Assembly (NCBI RefSeq): GCF_014649755.1
Contig: NZ_BMTQ01000002.1
Coordinates: forward strand, 1-64,000
DNA: 64,000 bases
Origin: Streptomyces litmocidini
Lineage (GTDB): Bacteria > Actinomycetota > Actinomycetes > Streptomycetales > Streptomycetaceae
Reading direction: 5' to 3'
Under the pieces are notes generated by a model. The model ran no database searches and was not told the DNA's origin. It saw nothing but the letters and a program-made list of their open reading frames with translations. Made by a program: the position numbers and the translations under genes. Below are positions 48,828 to 58,296 of this stretch, in pieces (within the stretch, counting starts at the first letter, position 1; every line of letters starts with the position of its first letter).

Positions 48828-50354
48828 TTACGGGCGACGGAGGGCGTCGGAGGCCGCGGTGGCGGCCGGGCCGGCGGCCAGCTCGGTCTCCAGGAGCTGC
48901 TTGCCGAGCAGCTCGGGGTCCGGCAGCTCCATCGGGTACTCGCCGTCGAAGCAGGCACGGCAGAGGTTCGGCTTCTGGATCGTGGTCGCCTCGATCATCC
49001 CCTCCAGGGAGATGTACGAGAGCGAGTCCGCGCCCAGCGACTTGCCGATCTCCTCGACCGACATCCCGTTGGCGATCAGCTCCGCGCGGGTCGCGAAGTC
49101 GATGCCGAAGAAACAGGGCCACTTGACCGGCGGCGAGGAGATCCGGATGTGGACCTCGGCCGCACCGGCCTCGCGGAGCATCCGGACCAGGGCGCGCTGG
49201 GTGTTGCCGCGGACGATCGAGTCGTCGACGACCACGAGCTTCTTCCCCTTGATGACTTCCTTGAGGGGGTTCAGCTTCAGCCGGATGCCCAGCTGGCGGA
49301 TGGTCTGGGAGGGCTGGATGAAGGTGCGCCCGACGTAGGCGTTCTTCACCAGGCCGGCGCCGAAGGGGATGCCCGAGGCCTCGGCGTAGCCGATGGCGGC
49401 CGGGGTGCCGGACTCCGGCGTCGCTATCACCAGGTCGGCCTCGACCGGCGCCTCCTTCGCGAGGCGGCGGCCCATCTCCACGCGGGAGAGGTACACGTTC
49501 CGCCCGGCGATGTCGGTGTCGGGGCGGGCCAGGTACACGTACTCGAAGACACAGCCCTTGGGCTTCGCTTCCGCGAATCGCGAGGTACGGATGCCGTTCT
49601 CGTCGATCGCGATCAGCTCGCCCGGCTCGACCTCGCGGACGAAGGTCGCGCCGCAGATGTCGAGGGCGGCGGACTCGGAGGCGACCACCCAGCCGCGCTC
49701 CAGACGGCCGAGGACCAGCGGGCGGATGCCCTGCGGGTCACGGGCCGCGTAGAGCGTGTGCTCGTTCATGAAGACGAGGGAGAAGGCGCCCCGGACGTCG
49801 GGGAGGACCTTCGCGGCCGCCTGCTCGATGGTGAGCGGCGTGCCGTCTTCGTCCACCTGGCCCGCGAGGAGCGCGGTGACCAGGTCGGTGTCGTTGGTGG
49901 CGGCGACCTGGGTCGCGCGGCCTTCCTTCTTGGGCAGGTCGGCGACCATCTCGGCGAGCTGCGCCGTGTTCACCAGGTTGCCGTTGTGGCCGAGCGCGAT
50001 CGAGCCGTGGGCGGTCGCCCGGAACGTCGGCTGCGCGTTCTCCCACACGGAGGCCCCGGTGGTCGAGTAGCGGGCGTGACCGACCGCGATATGACCTTGG
50101 AGGGAACCGAGAGAAGTCTCGTCGAAGACCTGGGAGACGAGTCCCATGTCCTTGAAGACGAGGATCTGGGAGCCATTGCTGACCGCGATTCCCGCGGATT
50201 CCTGACCCCGATGCTGGAGGGCGTAGAGCCCGAAGTACGTGAGCTTTGCGACCTCTTCACCCGGAGCCCAGACACCGAAGACGCCACAAGCGTCCTGGGG
50301 GCCTTTCTCACCGGGGAGCAGATCGTGATTGAGTCGACCGTCTCCGCGTGGCAC
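48828..50354 (-). CDS. purF: amidophosphoribosyltransferase
   Basis: A 508-residue enzyme for the committed step of purine synthesis: PRPP plus glutamine to phosphoribosylamine. The N-terminal nucleophile is the cysteine of DACGVFGVW (residue 23), so a propeptide of about 22 residues is removed. The glutaminase domain includes LQHRGQESAGIAV and IALGHNGNLVNT. The PRPP loop is LVVVDDSIVRGNTQRALV. Cysteines in KPKGCVFEY, WPCFFGID and NLCRACFDGEYP match the [4Fe-4S] ligands of the Bacillus-type enzyme. The start is a GTG without a Shine-Dalgarno, seven bases after a -10-like box. Confidence 0.97.
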   Translation of the reverse strand: MPRGDGRLNHDLLPGEKGPQDACGVFGVWAPGEEVAKLTYFGLYALQHRGQESAGIAVSNGSQILVFKDMGLVSQVFDETSLGSLQGHIAVGHARYSTTGASVWENAQPTFRATAHGSIALGHNGNLVNTAQLAEMVADLPKKEGRATQVAATNDTDLVTALLAGQVDEDGTPLTIEQAAAKVLPDVRGAFSLVFMNEHTLYAARDPQGIRPLVLGRLERGWVVASESAALDICGATFVREVEPGELIAIDENGIRTSRFAEAKPKGCVFEYVYLARPDTDIAGRNVYLSRVEMGRRLAKEAPVEADLVIATPESGTPAAIGYAEASGIPFGAGLVKNAYVGRTFIQPSQTIRQLGIRLKLNPLKEVIKGKKLVVVDDSIVRGNTQRALVRMLREAGAAEVHIRISSPPVKWPCFFGIDFATRAELIANGMSVEEIGKSLGADSLSYISLEGMIEATTIQKPNLCRACFDGEYPMELPDPELLGKQLLETELAAGPAATAASDALRRP

Positions 50355-50361
50355 GTTTCCG

Positions 50362-50391
50362 AGTGTAGACGGGCTCGACCACTGGTCCGAA
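50362..50391 (-). promoter_or_regulatory. probable leaderless purF promoter
   Basis: Minus-strand TTCGGA (50391-50386), an 18-base spacer and TACACT (50367-50362) lie so that the -10 ends seven bases before the purF GTG. No ribosome-binding purine run is present between, which favours a leaderless transcript. Confidence 0.55.
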
Positions 50392-50547
50392 TTGAGGAAA
50401 TGCGGGGGTGGCCGGACTCGTGCGATCGCACCAAATGATCGAAACCGGCTTGGAGGGGCCCACGAAGCAGGCGGGGTAAGGGATTCCGGCCCCCGGGCCC
50501 CGGCGAGCGGACGCTCGTACCAGGCCCGGGGTGGTGCCGCGATGTGA

Positions 50548-50569
50548 CGGACGCCGCAGTCGGCGTCCG
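50548..50569 (-). terminator. terminator of the META-domain lipoprotein gene
   Basis: CGGACGCCG/CGGCGTCCG, a 9-bp perfect stem with a CAGT loop, begins one base past the minus-strand stop codon. Confidence 0.7.
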
Positions 50570-50570
50570 G

Positions 50571-51380
50571 TCAGCGGGCGCTCGCGGTCGCCGTGAGGCC
50601 CTCGCCGGAGGCGTCGGTGAGGGTCAGCGTTCGGTGGTTCAGCCGATAGGAGAGCGGGCCGTCGAGGAGCTCGTACAGCCTCGTCTCCAGCTTCATCTGC
50701 GGGCTCGTGCACATCATCCGGGTCGTCGCCGCCGGCCCCTCGACGGTGAGCGTCCGGGCCTCCTCGTCGACGCGGGCGGTCGCGGAGAAGTCGTTGCAGC
50801 CGAGATTTCCGGTGAGCTTGCCGTCGGCACCGAGGACGAGGCGCGCCTTGGCCCCGCTGCCGGCGGGGAGCGACGACGCCGTGTCCCCCGAAACCAGCCC
50901 GTCGACCTTCCACGGGGTGCCCCGCAGCGGCACCCCGTCCTCGGCCGTCAGCTCCACGCCGTTCCGCCCGTCGGCCGAGGCGAGCCGGAGACCGTCACCC
51001 TTCATCGTCCCCTTCAGCGGGCCCGAGAAGGCCTTGAGCAGCTCCTTCTCGAAGCGCTGCCGGTCGGCGGGACAGCCGATCCCGGTCACCCCGCCCGGGG
51101 AGACCGTGAGGGTGTCGCCCCGGACCACCACACCGGCGTCGAAGGTGTTGCAGCCGCTGTTCCCGTGGGCTCGGCCGTCCTTCCCGAAGTCGACGCGCGT
51201 GCCGTCGGGCGCCACCGACCTGCGGCCGTCGAGCGTGACGGCCCCGACCGTCCAGTGCGTGCCCGCGACCGGCAGATCGGGCTCTCCCGCGCCCGCGCCG
51301 CTCCCCGTCCCTCCTTCCGCACCGCAGGCGGTGAGCAGGAGCAGCGGGACCAGGACGACGAGTGCGCGTGGCTTCGACAT
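50571..51380 (-). CDS. META-domain lipoprotein
   Basis: 269 residues. The lipoprotein signal is RALVVLVPLLLLTACGAEGG, with lipidation at C19. Two META (HslJ-like) repeats follow: about 38-140 (THWTVGAVTLDGRRS..., GNSGCNTFDAGVVV) and about 150-260 (TPWKVDGLVSG..., GNLGCNDFSATARV). META domains are found in heat-shock and motility-linked surface proteins; a stress or wall-associated role is plausible but unproven. The duplicated architecture is common in actinomycetes. The ATG at MSKPRALVV is natural. Confidence 0.9.
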   Translation of the reverse strand: MSKPRALVVLVPLLLLTACGAEGGTGSGAGAGEPDLPVAGTHWTVGAVTLDGRRSVAPDGTRVDFGKDGRAHGNSGCNTFDAGVVVRGDTLTVSPGGVTGIGCPADRQRFEKELLKAFSGPLKGTMKGDGLRLASADGRNGVELTAEDGVPLRGTPWKVDGLVSGDTASSLPAGSGAKARLVLGADGKLTGNLGCNDFSATARVDEEARTLTVEGPAATTRMMCTSPQMKLETRLYELLDGPLSYRLNHRTLTLTDASGEGLTATASAR

Positions 51381-51419
51381 GCCGATGGGACGGAACGGGC
51401 GGCCGTACGGTTCCGGGGG

Positions 51420-52208
51420 CTAGCCCATGAGGGGAAGGAGACCGTCCAGATCCGCCCGTTCGCCGCTCGCGCTCACGTGCGCCGCGTCCAGTTCCGCCGC
51501 CCACTCCGTACGGCCCGTCGCGAGCCGGAGCCAGGTCAGCGGGTCCGTCTCGACCACGTTCGGCGGGGTGCCCCGGGTGTGCCGGGGGCCCTCCACGCAC
51601 TGCACCACCGCGTACGGCGGGATCCGCACCTCGACCGCCCCGCCCGGCGCCTTCGCCGCGAGCGCGTCGGCGAGCAGCCGGGTGCAGGCCGCGAGCGCCT
51701 GGCGGTCGTACGGGACGTCCGCGCCGGTCGCCGCGTTCAGGTCGTCGGTGTGGACGACGAGTTCGACGGTCCGGGTCACGAGGAAGTCCCCGAGCCTCAT
51801 CGCGCCGAAGCGGGTCGGGACGAGCCGCTCGTCGGAGGCGGTCGCGACCGCCTCCTCGTACCGCGCGAGGGTCTCCGCGTACAGCGCCGGCAGGTCGCCC
51901 GTGCCGATCGCCCGGGTGTCCTCGTCGATGCTCCCCGCCTCCGTGGCCGTGGCCGGGGGCCAGTCGACCAGGGCGAGTTCCCGCCGCTCCGGCTCGGGCT
52001 CCGCGAGCTTCCGCGACAGGGACGCGAGCACCGTCGTCAGGTGCGCCGCCAGGTCCCGCACCGTCCACTCCCCCAGCCGGGTCGGCCCGTCCAGCTGCTC
52101 GGGCGTGAGCGCGGTCACCGCCTCCCGGACGTGCCCGAACTGGGCGAGCACGGCGGCGCGGGTCTTGGCGGAGTCGTAACTGCGGGCGCGCTTCTTGGCA
52201 GGTGGCAT
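51420..52208 (-). CDS. maleylpyruvate-isomerase/DinB-fold family protein
   Basis: 262 residues. The N-terminal four-helix bundle has the family signature LGEWTVRDLAAHLTTVLASL, where the histidine helps bind metal. FLVTRTVELVVHTDDLNAATG supplies another metal-ligand histidine pair (VH-D). The C-terminal domain resembles the sterol-carrier-like MDMPI C domain (DPLTWLRLATGRTEWA). Members are mycothiol-dependent isomerases or transferases; the substrate is not known. The ATG is at MPPAKKRARSYD. It lies 39 bases upstream of the META gene on the same strand, so co-transcription is likely. Confidence 0.85.
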   Translation of the reverse strand: MPPAKKRARSYDSAKTRAAVLAQFGHVREAVTALTPEQLDGPTRLGEWTVRDLAAHLTTVLASLSRKLAEPEPERRELALVDWPPATATEAGSIDEDTRAIGTGDLPALYAETLARYEEAVATASDERLVPTRFGAMRLGDFLVTRTVELVVHTDDLNAATGADVPYDRQALAACTRLLADALAAKAPGGAVEVRIPPYAVVQCVEGPRHTRGTPPNVVETDPLTWLRLATGRTEWAAELDAAHVSASGERADLDGLLPLMG

Positions 52209-52275
52209 GGCCCGAGGCTAGCCCCGAGACTGGAAGGAACGGAGCCGATCCGCAGCGAAGGCAGGCGACGGGACC

Positions 52276-52686
52276 ATGACCCATCACGAACACCCCCATG
52301 CCGCACTGGTGCGCCGGGGCTACGAAGCGTTCGGCAAGGGTGACATGGAGACGCTGGGCTCCCTGATGACCAGCGACTGCACCCACCACGTGCCCGGCGA
52401 GAGCCAGATATCCGGACACTACAAAGGCCGGGACAACGTCATCGGCGGCTACTACCGGATGCTCGGCGACCTGAGCGGCGGCACCGTGCGCGTCGAGCTC
52501 AAGGGCGTCTACGTGGACGGCCGCAGCCACGTCATCGCCACGCACCGGTTCTTCGCCGAGCGCGGCGACCGCGGCATCGAGATGGACGGCGGCCTCTTCT
52601 TCACCCTCGTCGGCGACAAGATCTCCGACATCGACGAGTGCGTCGCCGACATCACGGAGACGGACTCCTTCTGGGGCACCGGCTGA
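52276..52686 (+). CDS. SnoaL-like (NTF2-fold) protein
   Basis: 136 residues forming a single NTF2-like cone. Features are HAALVRRGYEAFGKGDMETLGSLMTSDCTHHVPGES and a hydrophobic C-terminal strand (GLFFTLVGDKISDIDECV). Such proteins include small isomerases, cyclases and hydrolases as well as ligand-binding domains. Nothing in the pocket identifies the substrate. It is divergent from the isomerase-family gene and ends at a clear terminator shared with purL. Confidence 0.85.
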   Translation: MTHHEHPHAALVRRGYEAFGKGDMETLGSLMTSDCTHHVPGESQISGHYKGRDNVIGGYYRMLGDLSGGTVRVELKGVYVDGRSHVIATHRFFAERGDRGIEMDGGLFFTLVGDKISDIDECVADITETDSFWGTG

Positions 52687-52690
52687 CGGC

Positions 52691-52725
52691 ACGGAGCCCC
52701 CGCCCTTCCCGGGCGGGGGCTCCGT
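52691..52725. terminator. bidirectional terminator between the SnoaL-like gene and purL
   Basis: A 15-bp perfect stem ACGGAGCCCCCGCCC/GGGCGGGGGCTCCGT with a TTCCC loop, five bases past the plus-strand stop and about 20 past the purL stop on the minus strand. Confidence 0.85.
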
Positions 52726-52747
52726 TCCGTACGGGTCGATCCGCGGA

Positions 52748-54996
<2,249 letters not shown>

Positions 54997-54997
<1 letters not shown>

Positions 54998-55677
54998 CAG
55001 GCGTTGACCAGCTTCTTGAGGATCGAGGTGAAGAAACCGAGGCCGTCCGTCTTGCCGGTGCCGACCAGCGGCTCGACGGCGTGCTCCGGGTGCGGCATGA
55101 GGCCGACCACGTTGCCCGCGGCGTTGGTGATGCCCGCGATGTCGCGCAGCGAGCCGTTGGGGTTCACGTCCAGGTAGCGGAAGGCGACCCGCCCCTCGGC
55201 CTCCAGCTCGTCGAGCGTGCGCTCGTCGGCGACGTAGCGGCCGTCCATGTTCTTGAGCGGGACCTCGATCTCCTGGCCCTCGGTGTAGTCCGAGGTCCAG
55301 GCGGTCTCCGCGTTCTCCACCCGCAGCTTCTGGTCGCGGCAGATGAAGTGGAGGTGGTTGTTGCGCAGCATCGCGCCCGGCAGCAGATGGGCCTCGGTGA
55401 GGATCTGGAAGCCGTTGCAGATGCCGAGGACGGGCATGCCCGCCTTCGCCTGCTCGATGATCGTCTCCATCACCGGCGAGAAGCGGGAGATGGCTCCGGC
55501 CCGCAGGTAGTCGCCGTAGGAGAAGCCGCCGGCCAGGACCACGGCGTCGACCTGCTTGAGGTCCTTGTCCCGGTGCCAGAGCGACACGGGTTCGGCGCCC
55601 GCCAGACGGGCGGCACGCAGCGCGTCCCGGTCGTCGAGCGTTCCGGGGAACGTGACGACGCCGATGCGTGCGGTCAC
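54997..55677 (-). CDS. purQ: FGAM synthase glutaminase subunit
   Basis: A 226-residue class I glutamine amidotransferase supplying ammonia to PurL. The catalytic triad is visible as the cysteine of [13 protein letters not shown] (near 87) and the His/Glu of [12 protein letters not shown] (near 200). The oxyanion strand is [16 protein letters not shown]. It starts with a GTG that overlaps the purS stop (GTGA) and ends overlapping the purL start, giving a tightly coupled purS-purQ-purL order. Confidence 0.97.
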
Positions 55678-55919
55678 GATTCCACCTTCACGACGAAGTC
55701 TTCGATCACGGTGTTGGCGAGGAAGGTTTCGGCCATCTCATGGATGCGGGCGAGGGCGGCGTCGTCGACCGGTCCCTCCACCTCCAGCTCGAAGCGCTTC
55801 CCCTGACGGACGTCGGCGATTCCGGCGAACCCGAGGCGGGGCAGTGCACGCTGCACCGCCTGCCCCTGAGGGTCGAGGATCTCCGGCTTGAGCATGACGT
55901 CGACTACGACGCGTGCCAC
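55674..55919 (-). CDS. purS: FGAM synthase structural subunit
   Basis: An 81-residue alpha/beta protein that bridges PurL and PurQ. The family pattern is clear: [40 protein letters not shown] and a C-terminal [10 protein letters not shown] strand. The GTG of VARVVV was chosen with GGGAG five bases upstream; a GTG two codons earlier overlaps that site. It is the first gene of the purSQL operon. Confidence 0.96.
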   Translation of the reverse strand: MARVVVDVMLKPEILDPQGQAVQRALPRLGFAGIADVRQGKRFELEVEGPVDDAALARIHEMAETFLANTVIEDFVVKVES

Positions 55920-56284
55920 TGGCACTCCCGGTGGTGTGTTGCGTGGGCGGTTCCCTCAGCGTACCTGCCTCCAAATTCTACGCGGGTAGAGATCTGAAGG
56001 ATCCTACAAAAGCCCGGTTCGGAGCGGTGTGCGTCACACGAACGGCATCCGGACCCCGGACACGCGCCCCACACAAAATTCGAGTGAAATATTGCGGGCC
56101 GCATTGCGCCGGGACACGCTGAAACAATTGACGGGGCTTCACAATGCGACACCCACCGCTGTACAAAGGAATCCAGAAGAAAGCAGCATTGTCCCGGCAC
56201 AGCCGTAAGGCCGACATCGCCGCACGTCAGGAGCGCCACAAGCGCCCTCACGGCCGCGACGGCCGCAGGAAAGGACCGATATCC
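55920..56284. other. divergent purS / lsrL promoter interval
   Basis: This interval is markedly more AT-rich than average. On the minus strand TAGAAT (complement of 55975-55980) is a plausible -10 for purS. On the plus strand CAATTGACGG near 56125-56134 could be a -35 for lsrL. GTGTG-CGT-CACAC (56027-56039) is a perfect inverted repeat between them. From 56144 an open frame runs in phase into lsrL (basic, 47 codons), discussed as a finding. Confidence 0.5.
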
Positions 56285-56626
56285 GTGGCTCAACGTGTGG
56301 TGGTCACTCTCTCCGACGACATCGACGGCGGAGAAGCGGCTGAAACGGTCGCGTTCGGCCTGGACGGGAAGATGTACGAGATCGACCTGAATGCTGCCAA
56401 TGCAAAGAAACTCCGCAAGGCCCTCGCGCCCTACCTCGCCGCCGGCCGCAAGCTGCCGGCCCGGGCGACGGCCGGCCGGAGCGCACAGGCCGTCTCCTAC
56501 ACGCACACCGCCCTCGCGCCCGACCCGGCGGCGGTCCGCGCCTGGGCCCAGTCCAACAAGATGGACGTCCCGGCCCGCGGCCGGATCCCCAAGCGCGTCT
56601 ACGAGGCCTTCCGCGCGGCGAGCTGA
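56285..56626 (+). CDS. lsrL: Lsr2-family nucleoid-associated protein (LsrL-like)
   Basis: A 113-residue DNA-bridging silencer. The N-terminal oligomerisation domain is VAQRVVVTLSDDIDGGEA and VAFGLDGKMYEIDL. A basic linker follows, and the C-terminal DNA-binding domain holds AVRAWAQSNKMDVPARGRIP, including the AT-hook-like RGR that enters the minor groove of AT-rich DNA. Streptomycetes have two such proteins; its place beside purSQL matches the second one, LsrL (SCO4076 as I recall). The GTG with AAGGAC upstream is the expected start. An in-frame basic extension upstream would be atypical. Confidence 0.92.
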   Translation: MAQRVVVTLSDDIDGGEAAETVAFGLDGKMYEIDLNAANAKKLRKALAPYLAAGRKLPARATAGRSAQAVSYTHTALAPDPAAVRAWAQSNKMDVPARGRIPKRVYEAFRAAS

Positions 56627-56813
56627 GGCGGGGCGCCCGGGATGCCGGGCGCGCCGGGTGCCGGGGCGAGGGGTGCCGGGGCCGGGGCCCACGGGGTGCC
56701 GCGGGGGCGGCCCGGGCCTCGGCCCGAGCCGATTTGCATTGCACCCCCCTTGATCCGCTAGAGTCTGGATCACGCCGAGGGGCGAGGCCGAAAAGCCGAG
56801 TCCCCAGCAGCGT

Positions 56814-56885
56814 GCGGGTGTAGTTCAGTAGTAGAACATCCCCCTTCCAGGGGGAAGGCGCAGTGTGCGATCCCTGTCACCCGCT
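56814..56885 (+). tRNA. atypical tRNA-Gly (TCC)
   Basis: A 72-base cloverleaf with acceptor GCGGGTG/CACCCGC and anticodon TCC in TCCCCCTTCCAGGGGGA. The D-loop is AGTAGTA, so the usual G18-G19 is A-G. The T-arm reads GCAGTGTGCGATCCCTGT: the loop has TGCGA instead of TTCGA, and the T-stem has at least one mismatch. Acceptor, D-stem and anticodon stem are intact, so this is not a decayed pseudogene. CCA is not encoded. A TAGAGT -10-like box lies at 56759. Confidence 0.93.
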
Positions 56886-56969
56886 CTGCGAGAAACGCGT
56901 TACCAACCACTCCGGTGGATCAGGTAGAGTGGTGCTCGCACCGAGCAGCGAAAGCTGACCGGTAGCAAT

Positions 56970-57042
56970 GCGGACGTGGCTCAGTTGGTAGAGCATCACC
57001 TTGCCAAGGTGAGGGTCGCGAGTTCGAATCTCGTCGTCCGCT
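56970..57042 (+). tRNA. tRNA-Gly (GCC), copy 1
   Basis: A 73-base canonical cloverleaf with acceptor GCGGACG/CGTCCGC, D-loop AGTTGGTA, anticodon GCC in CACCTTGCCAAGGTG and T-arm GCGAGTTCGAATCTCGT. It has all the features the preceding TCC gene lacks. Confidence 0.97.
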
Positions 57043-57050
57043 CAGGGAGT

Positions 57051-57086
57051 ACGAAGGCCCCGGTTCTCAGGAACCGGGGCCTTCGT
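57051..57086 (+). terminator. terminator after tRNA-Gly (GCC) copy 1
   Basis: A 16-bp perfect stem ACGAAGGCCCCGGTTC/GAACCGGGGCCTTCGT with a TCAG loop, eight bases past the tRNA. Confidence 0.9.
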
Positions 57087-57177
57087 CGTGTTCCCGGAGG
57101 GTGTGAAGGGTCCCACACGGCGGTGCGTCATGAGCACCCGCGAGGTTGGGTATAGTTAGCAGCGCGCTACGGCGCAT

Positions 57178-57250
57178 GCGGACGTGGCTCAGTTGGTAGA
57201 GCATCACCTTGCCAAGGTGAGGGTCGCGAGTTCGAATCTCGTCGTCCGCT
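57178..57250 (+). tRNA. tRNA-Gly (GCC), copy 2
   Basis: Identical over 73 bases to the copy at 56970. It has its own promoter region, with TATAGT at about 57151-57156, and its own terminator, so it is an independent transcription unit. Confidence 0.97.
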
Positions 57251-57256
57251 CCACGA

Positions 57257-57289
57257 AGAAGCCCCCGGTCGAATCGACCGGGGGCTTTC
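57257..57289. terminator. shared terminator of tRNA-Gly copy 2 and purC
   Basis: AAGCCCCCGGTCG (57259-57271) pairs perfectly with CGACCGGGGGCTT (57275-57287) around AAT. It lies nine bases past the tRNA on the plus strand and about ten past the purC stop on the minus strand. Confidence 0.88.
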
Positions 57290-57296
57290 TCGTTCC

Positions 57297-58208
57297 CTAG
57301 GACCAGGCCTGACCGGTCAGGAGCTCGTACGCCTCGATGTACTTGGCGCGGGTCTTCTCCACGACCTCCTGCGGCAGGGCCGGCGGCGGCTGCTCGCTCT
57401 TGCGGTCCCAGCCGGAGGCCGGCGAGGTCAGCCAGTTCCGCACGATCTGCTTGTCGTACGAGGGCTGGGCGCGGCCCGGCTCCCACTCGGAGACCGGCCA
57501 GAAGCGCGAGGAGTCCGGGGTGAGGACCTCGTCGGCGATGACCAGCCGGTCGCCCTCCGGGGTGCTCTCGAAGCCGAACTCGAACTTCGTGTCGGCCAGG
57601 ATGATCCCCCGGTCGCGGGCGATGTCCCGGGCCCGGGAGTAGACGGCGAGGGTCGTCCGGCGCAGCAGCGCGGCCGTCTCGGCGCCGACCTGGCGGGCGA
57701 CCTCCTCGTACGACACGTTCTCGTCGTGGTCGCCGACGGCGGCCTTGGTCGCCGGGGTGAAGATCGGCGCGGGCAGCTCGGAGCCGTCGGTCAGGCCCTC
57801 GGGCAGCGCGAGACCGCAGACCGTGCGGGACTCGTCGTACTCGAGCAGGCCGGAGCCGGTGAGGTAGCCGCGGGCGACGGCCTCGACCGGGACCATGTTC
57901 AGCGACTTGCAGATGAGGGTGCGGCCCTCCCAGTCGGCGGGGGCGCCGGCCGGCAGGTCGGTGGAGAGCACGTGGTTCGGGACCAGGTCGGCGAGCTTGT
58001 CGAACCACCACAGGGAGAGCCGGGTGAGCACCCGGCCCTTGTCGGGGATCTCGGTGGGCAGCACCCAGTCGTAGGCCGACATGCGGTCGCTCGCCACCAT
58101 GACGAGGTCGCCCGCCTCGTTCCGGTACAGGTCGCGGACCTTGCCCGTGTGGAGATGGGTGAGGCCCGGGACCTGGACGGGCTCGGGCTTTTCTACGAAT
58201 CCGGACAC
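57297..58208 (-). CDS. purC: SAICAR synthetase
   Basis: A 303-residue enzyme joining CAIR and aspartate with ATP, eighth step of purine synthesis. It is of the longer eukaryote-like bacterial type. Motifs are HTGKVRDLYRNEAGDLVMVA, SDRMSAYDWVLPTEIPDKG, VPVEAVARGYLTGSGL, and the nucleotide/metal-binding GIILADTKFEFGFE followed by VIADEVLTPDSSRFWP. The GTG of VSGFVEKPEP has a strong GGAGGAACC directly before it. It stands alone from the other pur genes but in the same orientation. Confidence 0.97.
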   Translation of the reverse strand: MSGFVEKPEPVQVPGLTHLHTGKVRDLYRNEAGDLVMVASDRMSAYDWVLPTEIPDKGRVLTRLSLWWFDKLADLVPNHVLSTDLPAGAPADWEGRTLICKSLNMVPVEAVARGYLTGSGLLEYDESRTVCGLALPEGLTDGSELPAPIFTPATKAAVGDHDENVSYEEVARQVGAETAALLRRTTLAVYSRARDIARDRGIILADTKFEFGFESTPEGDRLVIADEVLTPDSSRFWPVSEWEPGRAQPSYDKQIVRNWLTSPASGWDRKSEQPPPALPQEVVEKTRAKYIEAYELLTGQAWS

Positions 58209-58296
58209 GGTTCCTCCGCGTAGGTTGATCCAGGAGCGAGTCCGATTCTCTCGCACATCCGGGCGGGTCCTGCCGCGAGGACCTGTGACCCCCCGC

